Positions 8,245 to 16,118 of a stretch of 41,321 nucleotides of DNA are shown here, in pieces. The notes beneath the pieces were generated by a model that did no database searches, was not told where the DNA came from, and saw only the letters and a list, made by a program, of their open reading frames with translations. Source of the stretch: Bacillota bacterium. Lineage in GTDB: Bacteria > Bacillota > Dehalobacteriia > UBA4068. Location: the NCBI GenBank assembly GCA_030527285.1, contig JAUNBC010000014.1, positions 1 through 41,321 on the forward strand. The letters are read 5' to 3'. The translations under genes and the position numbers were made by a program. The stretch's first letter is position 1, and every line of letters begins with the position of its first letter.

Positions 8245-10158
8245 ATGAAGACACGTTTGTTTATTTGCCTGACCTGCCTGCTGCTTTCGCTTGCCCTTCT
8301 TGCAGGCTGCGTCAGCAGCTCCGAGCCGGACTTGCTGGCGGAATACACGCAGGACAATGAGATCCGCTCCTATCAAAAGCTTGACCCCGACAAGATAACG
8401 CTGAATATCACCGTGGCCGGCAATGTGTATCCCGAGGCAGCGAACGCCCGGTTTATGGAGCTTTATCCCAATTGTCAAATCGTTATGGATGACGTTGCCT
8501 GCGTGCAATACGGTAACAGCCTGTATAAATATTTTGCAAACGGTTCTGATTGCGATTTGCTGTATCTGAGCGTTTACAGCAATATGTCAAACGTCTACGA
8601 TAATTTAACGCCTTATCTCATGGATCTTTCGTTAAATCCCGTTTTGCAGAACTACCACCAATCGGCGCTGGGGAGCTATGAGGTGGACGGAAAAGTGTAT
8701 TTCCTGCCCGGTCCGTCCGACATGATGATGATCGCCTACAATAAAACCATGTTTGATGCCTACGGTTGGCAGGAGCCTCAAACCTATGACGAGTTTTTGC
8801 GCCTGTGCGAGCAGATCACCGAGGACACCGGCGGCGAGGTCGTGCCTTTCAATCCCAATGCCAAATACGCCAGCTATCTTGTTCCGTTCTTTATGCTGTC
8901 CTCGTATGACAGAATATTTTCCCATGTAAGCGATTGGCAATGGCTGAATGATTTCATGAACGGGAACGCCGCTTTTACAGGGCACATGGAGCCCTTTTTT
9001 ACCGACGCGCAGAAAATGATGGATATCGGCGTGCTGTCCGAGGAAATGTTTACCTACAGCGCGGGCAGGCGTGGTAACGAATTCGCCGAAGGAAAGATCG
9101 CCATGTGCAATTTTACCTTTTCGGCGGTCACCGGCAACGGTAATTTCGAGATAGGATATATGCCCATACCCGGAGAGCAAGCCGGAGAGGGCTACGTGCT
9201 GACCGAAAACTACTATAACCTCTGCGCGGTAGAGCAGGAAAACCGCTCGGAGGAAAAAGAGGCGTTGGTTCAGGCGTATCTCGAGTTTATCAGCACGGTG
9301 GAGGCGCAGCAGCTCTTTATCGGGGACTCCGCGATGATCTCCTATGTGAACGGCACCATTCAGAACACTATCGTTGCCGCCAATCCCTCGCTCGCGGACG
9401 CGGTTGAAAACGGGAGAATGACCAGCAACGTCACCTTTCAAAACGACGGCTATGATATGATCCGTCTGGAAATCCGCGAACAACTGATAAAAATGCAAGC
9501 CGGTGAAACCGACGTCGCAGGTGCGTGCGCCGGCGTTGACGCCTATGCCGCCGCATATTTTGCCGGAAATATCGAAAAGGATCTCCCTGTTCCGCTGGGG
9601 ACGGCAACGGAAACCTTCACGATTTTTGAAACGTCCCTGTATTTCTGCGAAAAGTTTATTGAAGAGACCGGCGCGGATATTGCGCTGTTTACCACCAATA
9701 TCAATTATCGCAGCAACAGCCAGCGCATTTTTGCCGGAACGGTGGATACGTGGGATATTATTGGCTTGAACCCGCGCAACTTTGACGCGGACCACTGTCT
9801 TACAGTAGTGGAAATGACCGGGGAAAATCTTCTTCTTGCTTTGAATAACCCCGGTGAATCGGGAGAATTGAACTGCGTTTATGCCTCCGCGGGGCTTAAA
9901 ACCGTCATCAACCCCTGGAATGAAGAAGGCGAACGGTATCTGTCAGTGACTATGGCGGACGGTACTCCGGTCGAAGCCGATAAGACCTATCGCGTAGCCA
10001 TATGGTCGGGCAGCGTGGCGGAGCGCTATATCTCCTCGGTAGTGGAAACATATCCGGGCACTTTTATCGAACAGCTGACAAAATGGGTCACGGCGGACGG
10101 CACGATCAGCCCCGCGTCGGACGGACGCTGCACCTTGGTATGGGAGGACGCGCGATAA
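8245..10158 (+). CDS. Lipoprotein fusing a solute-binding-protein domain to a 5'-nucleotidase C-terminal-like domain
   Basis: 637 residues with a lipoprotein signal peptide (lipobox LLAGC, lipidated Cys about residue 22). Residues ~45-410 follow the extracellular solute-binding protein family 1 pattern, with MMMIAYNKTMFDAYGWQEPQ, TYDEFLRLCEQI and an EGKIAMCNFTF hinge. From about residue 450 the chain matches the 5'-nucleotidase C-terminal domain: FIEETGADIALFTTNINYRS, DADHCLTVVEMTGENLLLAL, DGTPVEADKTYRVAIWSG. That domain normally binds the nucleotide base; the metallophosphatase half is absent, so catalysis is unlikely. No ABC permease or ATPase is nearby. It lies 27 bp before a hybrid histidine kinase and is probably its extracellular ligand-sensing partner. 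Confidence 0.75.
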   Translation: MKTRLFICLTCLLLSLALLAGCVSSSEPDLLAEYTQDNEIRSYQKLDPDKITLNITVAGNVYPEAANARFMELYPNCQIVMDDVACVQYGNSLYKYFANGSDCDLLYLSVYSNMSNVYDNLTPYLMDLSLNPVLQNYHQSALGSYEVDGKVYFLPGPSDMMMIAYNKTMFDAYGWQEPQTYDEFLRLCEQITEDTGGEVVPFNPNAKYASYLVPFFMLSSYDRIFSHVSDWQWLNDFMNGNAAFTGHMEPFFTDAQKMMDIGVLSEEMFTYSAGRRGNEFAEGKIAMCNFTFSAVTGNGNFEIGYMPIPGEQAGEGYVLTENYYNLCAVEQENRSEEKEALVQAYLEFISTVEAQQLFIGDSAMISYVNGTIQNTIVAANPSLADAVENGRMTSNVTFQNDGYDMIRLEIREQLIKMQAGETDVAGACAGVDAYAAAYFAGNIEKDLPVPLGTATETFTIFETSLYFCEKFIEETGADIALFTTNINYRSNSQRIFAGTVDTWDIIGLNPRNFDADHCLTVVEMTGENLLLALNNPGESGELNCVYASAGLKTVINPWNEEGERYLSVTMADGTPVEADKTYRVAIWSGSVAERYISSVVETYPGTFIEQLTKWVTADGTISPASDGRCTLVWEDAR

Positions 10159-10185
10159 ACCGCCGCTTGTTATCGTGTTCCGATT

Positions 10186-12777
10186 ATGAAAAAGCAAACT
10201 GAAAAACAAATTAACAAAGAGCAAAGGCAGGTAGCGTGGTCTCTTTTGGTGGCGCTGATCATTACCGTTATCGGCATTTTTGTGCTGAGCGTTATTTTCA
10301 GCCGCATGACCGACGATTTTTCGGAGACGGTCGCCATGGAAAGCGCGGAGCATATGAACGAGCTTACAACGCAGCTTGCCGACTCCATAGACAGAAAGTT
10401 CGACGACAGTCTGAACGCTTTGCGCAGCCTGGCTCTCAGCATGGAACATATGCGCTTCGACAGCAATCAGGAGCTGCTCGACTACCTGAACGGCTACAAG
10501 GAGCAATGGGACGCGGTCGACGTTTTCGTTTACACCGAGGACGGCGGCAGCTTTAATCAATCCGGCGAGCATCGCCCCGTCGGCGAGGTGATGGATTTCA
10601 TTCTTTCCGCAAAGGAAAACGGGTATGCGATGAGCATCCTGAAATCCGACGTATCGATCGTGGTACCCGTCGAGGGCGACAATACGCTCGAGGGGAAAAA
10701 GATCGAAGCGGTATCCATGTGCTTTTCGTTTCAGGATATACTGAAGAACGAGACCCTGCACTCTTTTAGCGGAGAGGGGCGCATCTATCTTGCGCAGGCC
10801 AACGGCGCGATCATCAGCAGTAATCTCCCCGATACGGATTCGTATGTATATAATCTCTATTCCAGGTTTGAGCATACGACGTACGTCTCCCTTGGCGGTA
10901 AGTTCTCGTCGCTCAAAGAGGCGGTGGAAAGCAACGATTCCGATACGGCGATCATATATACCGACGAAACGCGGTCGGGCAGCGATTTTCTGTATGTGGC
11001 GATATCTCATGTGGAGCTGGCGGACGACAAATGGACGCTTTTTTACACCGTGCCGTCCTCGCAGGTAAACCGCAACACCTCTGTGTTCGGGGAAAAAATA
11101 GCCCGCGTCGGTATGGGCGTGATGCTGTTTTTTGCCGTGCTGCTCGTATTTATTATCATCCTGCAGGTACGTCAGTACACAAAAAGCATGGAACGGACTC
11201 TTGATCTGCGCGAGAAAATGCTGGATAAGCTCGTCGCCAACACCGATTATGCCTTTGCGCTTCTGAGAAGCGGCGGCTTGCCTCCGGCATATACGAGCCC
11301 AAATCTCAAGACGTTTTTCGGTACCGAAATGCTCACGCTGGTCGAAAGAGAGGGCAAGCCCGCGCTTTCCCTGGACGAAAATCCTCTTTTAATCGACCTG
11401 GAGCAAATCAACGCGCAGTTGTCGCAGCGGAAAGAAAAGGCCGATTTCACCAGCGGGCATATACGCTACTCCAAAGGTGACGAAACGGAGCACTACTTCA
11501 TCCTCCAGCTCTTTTTCCACAGCAGTCCGGATGAAACTCTTTGCATCGTTCAGGACGTTACCGAGGAGCACGCAAAGGAAACGGCGCTGCGCGCCGCCAC
11601 GCAGACCGCACAGCAGGCGTCTGCGGAAAAATCCCGCTTCCTCGCCAATATGTCGCATGATATCCGCACGCCGATGAACGCGATCATCAACATGGCAAAA
11701 TTCGCGCAGGAGGAACCGGATAACGCGCAGGAGCACATTGAAAGGATCATAACCTCCGCCGACCACCTCAAATCTCTTATCAACGATATACTGGATATTT
11801 CCCGTGTTGAAAGCGGGATGGTCGTTCTTAACAACGTGCCGGCGGATATCCGCGCCGAAACAAACGGGATATTGGCGATCATTCAGCCGCTCTGCGCTGC
11901 CAAAAAGCAAACTCTGCTGACGGAAATCGACGTCCGCCATGAGCAGGTCGAGGCGGACGTGCAGAAAATGAACCAGATCGTCCTCAATCTTCTGAATAAC
12001 GCCTGCAAATTCACGCCGGAGGGCGGCGTTATCCGCTATACGATCCGCGAGGTGGAATCCTCGCAAAAGGATTGCGGCGCCTATGAGTTTTCGGTATCCG
12101 ATACTGGCATAGGCATAGACGAAAGATTTCTCGACAAGCTTTTTGAGCCTTTCTCCAGAGCGGAGGACGAGCGAGTAGCCAAAACAGAGGGGACCGGACT
12201 GGGACTGCCGATCGTCAAGAATCTCGTCGACCTGATGGGCGGAGCGATCAGCGTAAAGAGCAAGCCCGAGGAGGGAAGCACCTTTACAGTCAACGTTTCA
12301 TTCAGACTGGCGGAAAAAACAGAAGCGGCAGAGGTCGTAACCGACAACGTCGATGTTTCCGGCCTGAGCATTCTGGTGGCTGATGACGACAAGGTAAATC
12401 AGCTTATTATCGGGAAATTGCTGGATAAATTCGGCGTGACCGGACATTTTGCGGATGACGGCCAAATGACGGTCAATATGTTTGCGGCACAGCCCCCAGG
12501 CGCGTATGACGCCATATTTATGGATATCATGATGCCGGTCATGAACGGTTACGCGGCAACTCAGGCGATACGCGAGCTTGAAAGGCCGGACGCAAAGGAT
12601 ATTCCCATTATTGCCTTATCGGCAAACGTTTTTCCCGAGGATATCAACAAATCGCTTCAGGCGGGGATGAATGAGCATTTGGGCAAGCCTGCGGATGTTG
12701 CGGAGATAAAGAAAGTGCTCGTCCGTATAAAGCAAAACTATTATTCCGCGCACGGAAAAGCAGAAACGCCGATATAA
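10186..12777 (+). CDS. Hybrid sensor histidine kinase with C-terminal receiver domain
   Basis: 863 residues: membrane segment about 16-38, a large extracytoplasmic sensor region (about 40-300, Cache-like by length and position), second membrane segment about 306-326, a PAS-like cytoplasmic region, and the HisKA H-box FLANMSHDIRTPMNAI with phospho-acceptor His491. HATPase follows (NLLNNACKFTPEGG, DTGIGI, GTGLGLPIV), then a receiver domain with acidic pocket VADDDKVN, phospho-acceptor Asp780 in FMDIMMPVMNG and Lys in GKPADVAEI. There is no DNA-binding output domain, so it needs an unseen phosphotransfer partner. No clear ribosome site precedes the ATG, suggesting translational coupling to the lipoprotein gene. 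Confidence 0.9.
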   Translation: MKKQTEKQINKEQRQVAWSLLVALIITVIGIFVLSVIFSRMTDDFSETVAMESAEHMNELTTQLADSIDRKFDDSLNALRSLALSMEHMRFDSNQELLDYLNGYKEQWDAVDVFVYTEDGGSFNQSGEHRPVGEVMDFILSAKENGYAMSILKSDVSIVVPVEGDNTLEGKKIEAVSMCFSFQDILKNETLHSFSGEGRIYLAQANGAIISSNLPDTDSYVYNLYSRFEHTTYVSLGGKFSSLKEAVESNDSDTAIIYTDETRSGSDFLYVAISHVELADDKWTLFYTVPSSQVNRNTSVFGEKIARVGMGVMLFFAVLLVFIIILQVRQYTKSMERTLDLREKMLDKLVANTDYAFALLRSGGLPPAYTSPNLKTFFGTEMLTLVEREGKPALSLDENPLLIDLEQINAQLSQRKEKADFTSGHIRYSKGDETEHYFILQLFFHSSPDETLCIVQDVTEEHAKETALRAATQTAQQASAEKSRFLANMSHDIRTPMNAIINMAKFAQEEPDNAQEHIERIITSADHLKSLINDILDISRVESGMVVLNNVPADIRAETNGILAIIQPLCAAKKQTLLTEIDVRHEQVEADVQKMNQIVLNLLNNACKFTPEGGVIRYTIREVESSQKDCGAYEFSVSDTGIGIDERFLDKLFEPFSRAEDERVAKTEGTGLGLPIVKNLVDLMGGAISVKSKPEEGSTFTVNVSFRLAEKTEAAEVVTDNVDVSGLSILVADDDKVNQLIIGKLLDKFGVTGHFADDGQMTVNMFAAQPPGAYDAIFMDIMMPVMNGYAATQAIRELERPDAKDIPIIALSANVFPEDINKSLQAGMNEHLGKPADVAEIKKVLVRIKQNYYSAHGKAETPI

Positions 12778-12837
12778 GCTGTTATGAGCAGCCGCATGCG
12801 CATAATCGCCCAATACAGCGCCCCACATGAAAGGGAA

Positions 12838-12921
12838 GCGCCGGTTTACCGCAATACGATCAAAAAGCCCTGTGCAAACAGGGCTTTTTCTTATGCGGTA
12901 AACTACGAAGTGTTTCGGCGC
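12838..12921. repeat. Nested palindromic element, copy 1 (shares core with 38818-39047)
   Basis: A three-layer palindrome: GCGCCG (12838-12843) with CGGCGC (12916-12921), GTTTACCGCA (12844-12853) with TGCGGTAAAC (12894-12903), and the terminator hairpin at 12862-12889. The same layers occur at 38.8 kb. There the middle stem is GTTTTCCGCA/TGCGGAAAAC, so an A-T pair has become T-A with pairing kept. The flank after the middle stem (CTACGAAGT) is also shared. Confidence 0.75.
12862..12890 (+). terminator. Terminator hairpin after the hybrid kinase
   Basis: AAAAAGCCCTG-TGCAAA-CAGGGCTTTTT is an 11-bp stem. The same 28 bases recur at 38861-38888, and a close relative at 28298-28325. It ends the lipoprotein-kinase transcript and also works on the opposite strand for the NifX-like gene. 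Confidence 0.85.
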
Positions 12922-13030
12922 CGGTAGGGACGGTCATGAGATAAAGACGCAGTACGACAATATATCCATTTTGAATAATTCTATTGGATAAGTTGAAATT
13001 TACGCAACACCCGTTAAAAGGGTAATTTGC

Positions 13031-13432
13031 TCAATGGGAGTAGTTATGGCCGCATCCGTGTTCGCCGCAAGTATGCGGTTCTTTCCCATGCTCATGGCCG
13101 TGATGGTCGCAGCGGGCGTTTGCGTCAAAAGATAGATCGCCGCGCAGCAGAGCCTCTACCGCAGCATCAGCTTTTCCGCTGACCCCGCCGTAAAGCTTGA
13201 TTCCGGCTTCCGCAAGCGCCGTTTGCGCGCCTCCGCCGATACCGCCGCAAATCAGCGTATCGACCTTCTGTTCAACGAGAAAACCGGCGAGCGCGCCGTG
13301 GCCGCACCCATTGGTCGGTACTATCGCCGTCGTTTTTATGGCTCCGTTTTCAACCTCGTAGACCTTGAATTGCTCTGTGTGACCAAAATGTCCGAACACC
13401 TCTCCGTTGTCGTACGTTACTGCAATTTTCAT
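13031..13432 (-). CDS. NifX/NifB-like dinitrogenase Fe-Mo cofactor family protein with His/Cys-rich tail
   Basis: 133 residues. The first ~100 match the small NifX/NafY/NifB C-terminal-type fold (MKIAVTYDNGEVFGHFGHTE, FLVEQKVDTLICGGIGGGAQ). In free-standing anaerobe proteins this fold is thought to bind iron-sulfur or metal clusters. The last ~27 residues are rich in His and Cys (CDHHGHEHGKEPHTCGEHGC), which should bind metal. GGAGG lies 9 nt before the ATG. It lies about 115 bp downstream of the DUF134 gene on the same strand, a frequent pairing in anaerobes. No nitrogenase genes are present, so a role in nitrogen fixation is not supported. Confidence 0.85.
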   Translation of the reverse strand: MKIAVTYDNGEVFGHFGHTEQFKVYEVENGAIKTTAIVPTNGCGHGALAGFLVEQKVDTLICGGIGGGAQTALAEAGIKLYGGVSGKADAAVEALLRGDLSFDANARCDHHGHEHGKEPHTCGEHGCGHNYSH

Positions 13433-13548
13433 TTTCTATTCCTCCACTTTTTATGTTAATTGATTTCAGGCGAAACATAAGATTATCAACAGCCGGCGAA
13501 CTGTCGATTCACAATGATACAGCGTGTTTTTCGCAAGCGCCGGTATTC

Positions 13549-13920
13549 TCATTTGCCGCCGCTCAAAGACTCTTTCTTCTGTCTGTGCCGTTGGCATCCG
13601 CCGCAGTCGCAGTACGGCTCTTTCCCATCGCACAGACGGTAATCTCCGCCCTGTATCTTAATTGAAAAACCATTTATCAGGGCGCCGGCAATCTTTTTGC
13701 GGGCATTGCTATAAATCGTTTGCACGGTGGTGCGCGCAATTTTCATATACTCGCCGCACTCTTCCTGAGAGAAGCCCTCATTGTCAATAAGGCGTATGGT
13801 TTCATACTCGTCAAGGGTGATAAAAACCGTTTCATCCAGGCCTTCGCTTCTTCTTAACGGCACAAATCCGTCGTTTTTCGGTAAACAGCAGACTTTTCTG
13901 CATTTCATCGGTCTCGGCAT
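13549..13920 (-). CDS. DUF134 (UPF0251) family DNA-binding protein
   Basis: 123 residues. The start MPRPMKCRKVC and the helix-turn-helix LDEYETIRLIDNEGFSQEEC, then AGEYMKIARTTVQTIYSNAR-like sequence (here GEYMKIARTTVQTIYSNAR), are typical of DUF134, with sigma-70 region 4-like architecture. The C-terminal tail has a CDGKEPYCDCGGC cysteine cluster that could bind a metal. ATG 13920 is chosen because GAGGAG lies just upstream; an in-frame ATG at 13944 has no such site. Its promoter lies within a perfect inverted repeat, suggesting that it represses itself and the NifX-like gene downstream. Confidence 0.85.
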   Translation of the reverse strand: MPRPMKCRKVCCLPKNDGFVPLRRSEGLDETVFITLDEYETIRLIDNEGFSQEECGEYMKIARTTVQTIYSNARKKIAGALINGFSIKIQGGDYRLCDGKEPYCDCGGCQRHRQKKESLSGGK

Positions 13921-13939
13921 AATTACTCCTCTAATTATC

Positions 13940-13986
13940 GACATATGCCCTTAACTAAATATACCACCGTTTACGGCATATGTCAA
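13940..13986 (-). promoter_or_regulatory. DUF134 promoter flanked by a perfect 10-bp inverted repeat
   Basis: On the minus strand TTGACA (13986-13981), a 17-nt spacer and TATATT (13963-13958) make a near-consensus sigma-A promoter. GACATATGCC (13940-13949) and GGCATATGTC (13975-13984) are perfect inverted copies: one overlaps the -35 box and the other lies downstream of the -10 box. This is the layout of an operator pair for a dimeric repressor. Confidence 0.75.
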
Positions 13987-14029
13987 TAATGCCGCGATTT
14001 TTTTTCTGCGCCATACTGTAAAGATACAG

Positions 14030-14059
14030 AAAAAACCCGATTGAAAACGGTCGATCGGG
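14030..14059 (-). terminator. Terminator of the 14.1-14.7 kb minus-strand unit
   Basis: Read on the minus strand, CCCGAT (14059-14054) and ATCGGG (14041-14036) form a stem followed by a T run. It closes the unit containing the unknown gene and the small ribbon-helix-helix-like frame. Confidence 0.75.
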
Positions 14060-14092
14060 ATTTGATTTATGCCTTGGCTTTCGTTTATCTTT

Positions 14093-14176
14093 TTAAGACA
14101 TCTCTTCTTCGCGGCATTTTTCGACGAAAGCCCTGATTATCTTATCGTCTATCTTTGTGCTGTAGCCTTTTCGCAT
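14093..14176 (-). pseudogene. 27-codon ribbon-helix-helix-like remnant
   Basis: The frame starts at an ATG one base after the stop of the upstream gene and encodes 27 residues, containing KGYSTKIDDKIIRAFVEKCR. The pattern of a short strand (YSTKID) followed by an amphipathic helix resembles the N-terminus of CopG/MetJ-type DNA-binding antitoxins. The second helix is missing because of an early TAA. It may be a truncated antitoxin-like gene or a chance frame, and is too short for certainty. Confidence 0.3.
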
Positions 14177-14177
14177 T

Positions 14178-14678
14178 TTAATCAGTCCTATATTTAATAA
14201 TATGAAGAATATCGACGGTAACCTCAACGTCTTCCTCGTCGTTGTCATTTATTATTGCAGCTACGTTCAGGCCGTTGATCTTATTTATCATCTTGGCAAA
14301 GCGATCCTTGTGTTCGCCTTCTAAGGTGAAAATCGGCAGAGACATGCTTATATGCCCGTGTAAGGAAAGATTGCCGACGCGAGCGTGGATCTCCCCACCA
14401 AAATCGGCTATCATTTCGTCAAAAAGCTCCAAAACCTGGAAAAATAGCTCTTCTTTCTCCCTGTCAACAATAAGCTCGCCGCCCTTTTTAGTGGGGTCGA
14501 GGGTATTTCTTACGAAATGAAGCGCGTCGATCGTTTGTTCGTCTAACTCTTCGTCAGTCAATTCCTCCCCGTCGTCGATCCCTGGGAGCTCCGGAGTAAC
14601 GATCGGTATCTTATGATCGTACCTGTACTTAATAAATTTACCGTCCTGCATAAATCTGCTTTCCGTCAACATCAACAC
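14178..14678 (-). CDS. Acidic protein of unknown function
   Basis: 166 residues, strongly acidic, without signal peptide or membrane segment. I do not recognise a family. The middle (KEELFFQVLELFDEMIADFG) is predicted helical, and the C-terminal half (ARVGNLSLHGHISMSLPIFT, EDVEVTVDILHII) alternates like beta strands. A good ribosome site (AAAGGAGTG) precedes the ATG and a clean sigma-A promoter lies upstream, so it is a real gene. Base use is AT-richer than the window average, as for other genes of the central block. Confidence 0.7.
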   Translation of the reverse strand: MLMLTESRFMQDGKFIKYRYDHKIPIVTPELPGIDDGEELTDEELDEQTIDALHFVRNTLDPTKKGGELIVDREKEELFFQVLELFDEMIADFGGEIHARVGNLSLHGHISMSLPIFTLEGEHKDRFAKMINKINGLNVAAIINDNDEEDVEVTVDILHIIKYRTD

Positions 14679-14705
14679 TCCTTTTCATGTTATTTTTGTA
14701 AAACC

Positions 14706-14734
14706 ATTATATCACATTGGGTCATCATTGGAAA
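14706..14734 (-). promoter_or_regulatory. Sigma-A-like promoter of the unknown acidic protein
   Basis: Minus strand: TTTCCA, a 17-nt spacer, then TATAAT, about 28 nt before the start codon. Confidence 0.65.
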
Positions 14735-14804
14735 TTTTTATTAATTTTGCTAAGCCCCAAAAACCGAAAAGACGTTACGAAAATATATAAACAAAAGCAA
14801 GTGG

Positions 14805-14825
14805 AACAAAGGTATACCCTTTGTT
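14805..14825 (-). terminator. Hairpin just after rtcB
   Basis: AACAAAGG (14805-14812) and CCTTTGTT (14818-14825) form a perfect 8-bp stem, 10 nt past the rtcB stop. No good T run follows on the minus strand, so it may be a processing or stability hairpin and not a full terminator. Confidence 0.4.
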
Positions 14826-14835
14826 GCTAATGACT

Positions 14836-16044
14836 TTACTCAGCAGCCTTGAAGTTATAGACAGGCTTGATCCTCTCTATGATATCGGCGGTAGGACCGA
14901 TCTGCGCAACGATCTCATCCATGCTCTTGTAGGCCATCGGGGATTCGTCCAGCGTATCCGGTACGACACAGGTGGTGAAGATGCCGCCCATCTCAGCTTT
15001 GTACTCCTCCATAGACAAAGCGGCAAATGCGTCCCTGCGGCTCATGAGCCTGCCGGCGCCGTGGGGTGCAGAGCAGTTCCAATCCTCATTGCCGCGTCCG
15101 ATGCAGATGAGCGATCCGTCGCGCATGTTGATGGGGATCAGCAGCTTTTCACCCAGCTTCGCGGAAACCGCGCCCTTGCGCAGTATCATGGCGTCGGTGT
15201 CGATATAGTTGTGTATGGTGGTGAACTCTTCCACGCGGGTAAGCCCTATGCCGCCAAGTATCACTTCGGTCATCGCCTTGCGATTCAGCACGGCGAAGTG
15301 CTGGATGATGCGCATGTCGTGAATATAATCATCAAAAAGCGAGCCTTCAACATAGGCCAAATCCTTGGGGATAGGCGGCATCATGGCGCGGCGCTTTTTA
15401 AGCTCCTTGATCGTCTTGTGTATCTCTTTAGTGTTGCCGGACTCCTTCATCTGGCGGATGGTCTCGTCTATCTGACAACGGGCGTTGCCGCACAGCGCAT
15501 GGAAGCCCTCCTCCTGATAGTACTTTGCCACCTCGTTGCCGATATGCCGGCTGCCGGAGTGGACGACGAGAAACAGCTCGCCTTGTTCGCCACGATCTAC
15601 TTCGATAAAGTGGTTGCCGCCGCCGAGCGTGCCGATGCTGCGCTGGGCGCGGAGCAGATTCACATAGGGTGAGCAGCGAAGTTCAGTAAGGTCGATGTCA
15701 GCATTGAGCGTGTGAGGAGTGTCGCGCACCTCGCGCCCGCAGGGTATCTGCGAGCGGATCAGCGCATCCAGCTTCGCAAAGTCAATGCTGCGCTCGTTCA
15801 GACGCACCGTCTCCATACCACAGCCGATATCAACGCCCACCATGCCAGGCACGACTTTGTCGATGATGGTCATGGTGGTGCCGATAGTGCAGCCCAACCC
15901 GGCATGAACGTCCGGCATGATACGGATCTTGGAGGCAGCAAAGGCCTGCTGATCGCAGACCGCTTTGATCTGCCCGGCGGCTGTCTTCTCCAGTTCGTCG
16001 GTATAGCAAAGAGCAGTATTGTAAGTTCCCCGGATCTCGATCAT
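14836..16044 (-). CDS. rtcB: RNA ligase RtcB
   Basis: 402 residues. RtcB joins RNA 2',3'-cyclic phosphate or 3'-phosphate ends to 5'-OH ends using GTP and Mn2+, repairing RNAs cut by anticodon nucleases and similar RNases. Key motifs are present: the metal-binding GVDIGCGM (Asp72, Cys75), GGGNHFIEV, HSGSRHIG, and the guanylylated histidine in APHGAGRLMSRRDA (about His328). AGGAG lies 7 nt before ATG 16044; an upstream in-frame ATG at 16074 has no such site and adds nonconserved residues. It is the last gene of the minus-strand unit after the Ro-like gene and the RNA arrays. No RtcA cyclase or archease gene is in view. Confidence 0.96.
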   Translation of the reverse strand: MIEIRGTYNTALCYTDELEKTAAGQIKAVCDQQAFAASKIRIMPDVHAGLGCTIGTTMTIIDKVVPGMVGVDIGCGMETVRLNERSIDFAKLDALIRSQIPCGREVRDTPHTLNADIDLTELRCSPYVNLLRAQRSIGTLGGGNHFIEVDRGEQGELFLVVHSGSRHIGNEVAKYYQEEGFHALCGNARCQIDETIRQMKESGNTKEIHKTIKELKKRRAMMPPIPKDLAYVEGSLFDDYIHDMRIIQHFAVLNRKAMTEVILGGIGLTRVEEFTTIHNYIDTDAMILRKGAVSAKLGEKLLIPINMRDGSLICIGRGNEDWNCSAPHGAGRLMSRRDAFAALSMEEYKAEMGGIFTTCVVPDTLDESPMAYKSMDEIVAQIGPTADIIERIKPVYNFKAAE

Positions 16045-16065
16045 ATGATTTCTCCTGATATTAAT

Positions 16066-16095
16066 GAAGGGCACGCCGCTTTTGGCCTGCCCTTC
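16066..16095 (-). other. Intercistronic hairpin between the Ro-like gene and rtcB
   Basis: GAAGGGCA (16066-16073) and TGCCCTTC (16088-16095) form a perfect 8-bp stem in the 74-nt gap, just before the rtcB ribosome site. No T run follows, so a transcript-processing or translation-tuning role is more likely than termination. Confidence 0.5.
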
Positions 16096-16118
16096 AGCTA
16101 CTGTTCAAACAGCGGTTT

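Noticed and set aside
13031-13944. Nitrogen-fixation locus
   Set aside because: A NifX-like protein with DUF134 is common in non-fixing anaerobes and no nif structural gene is present.
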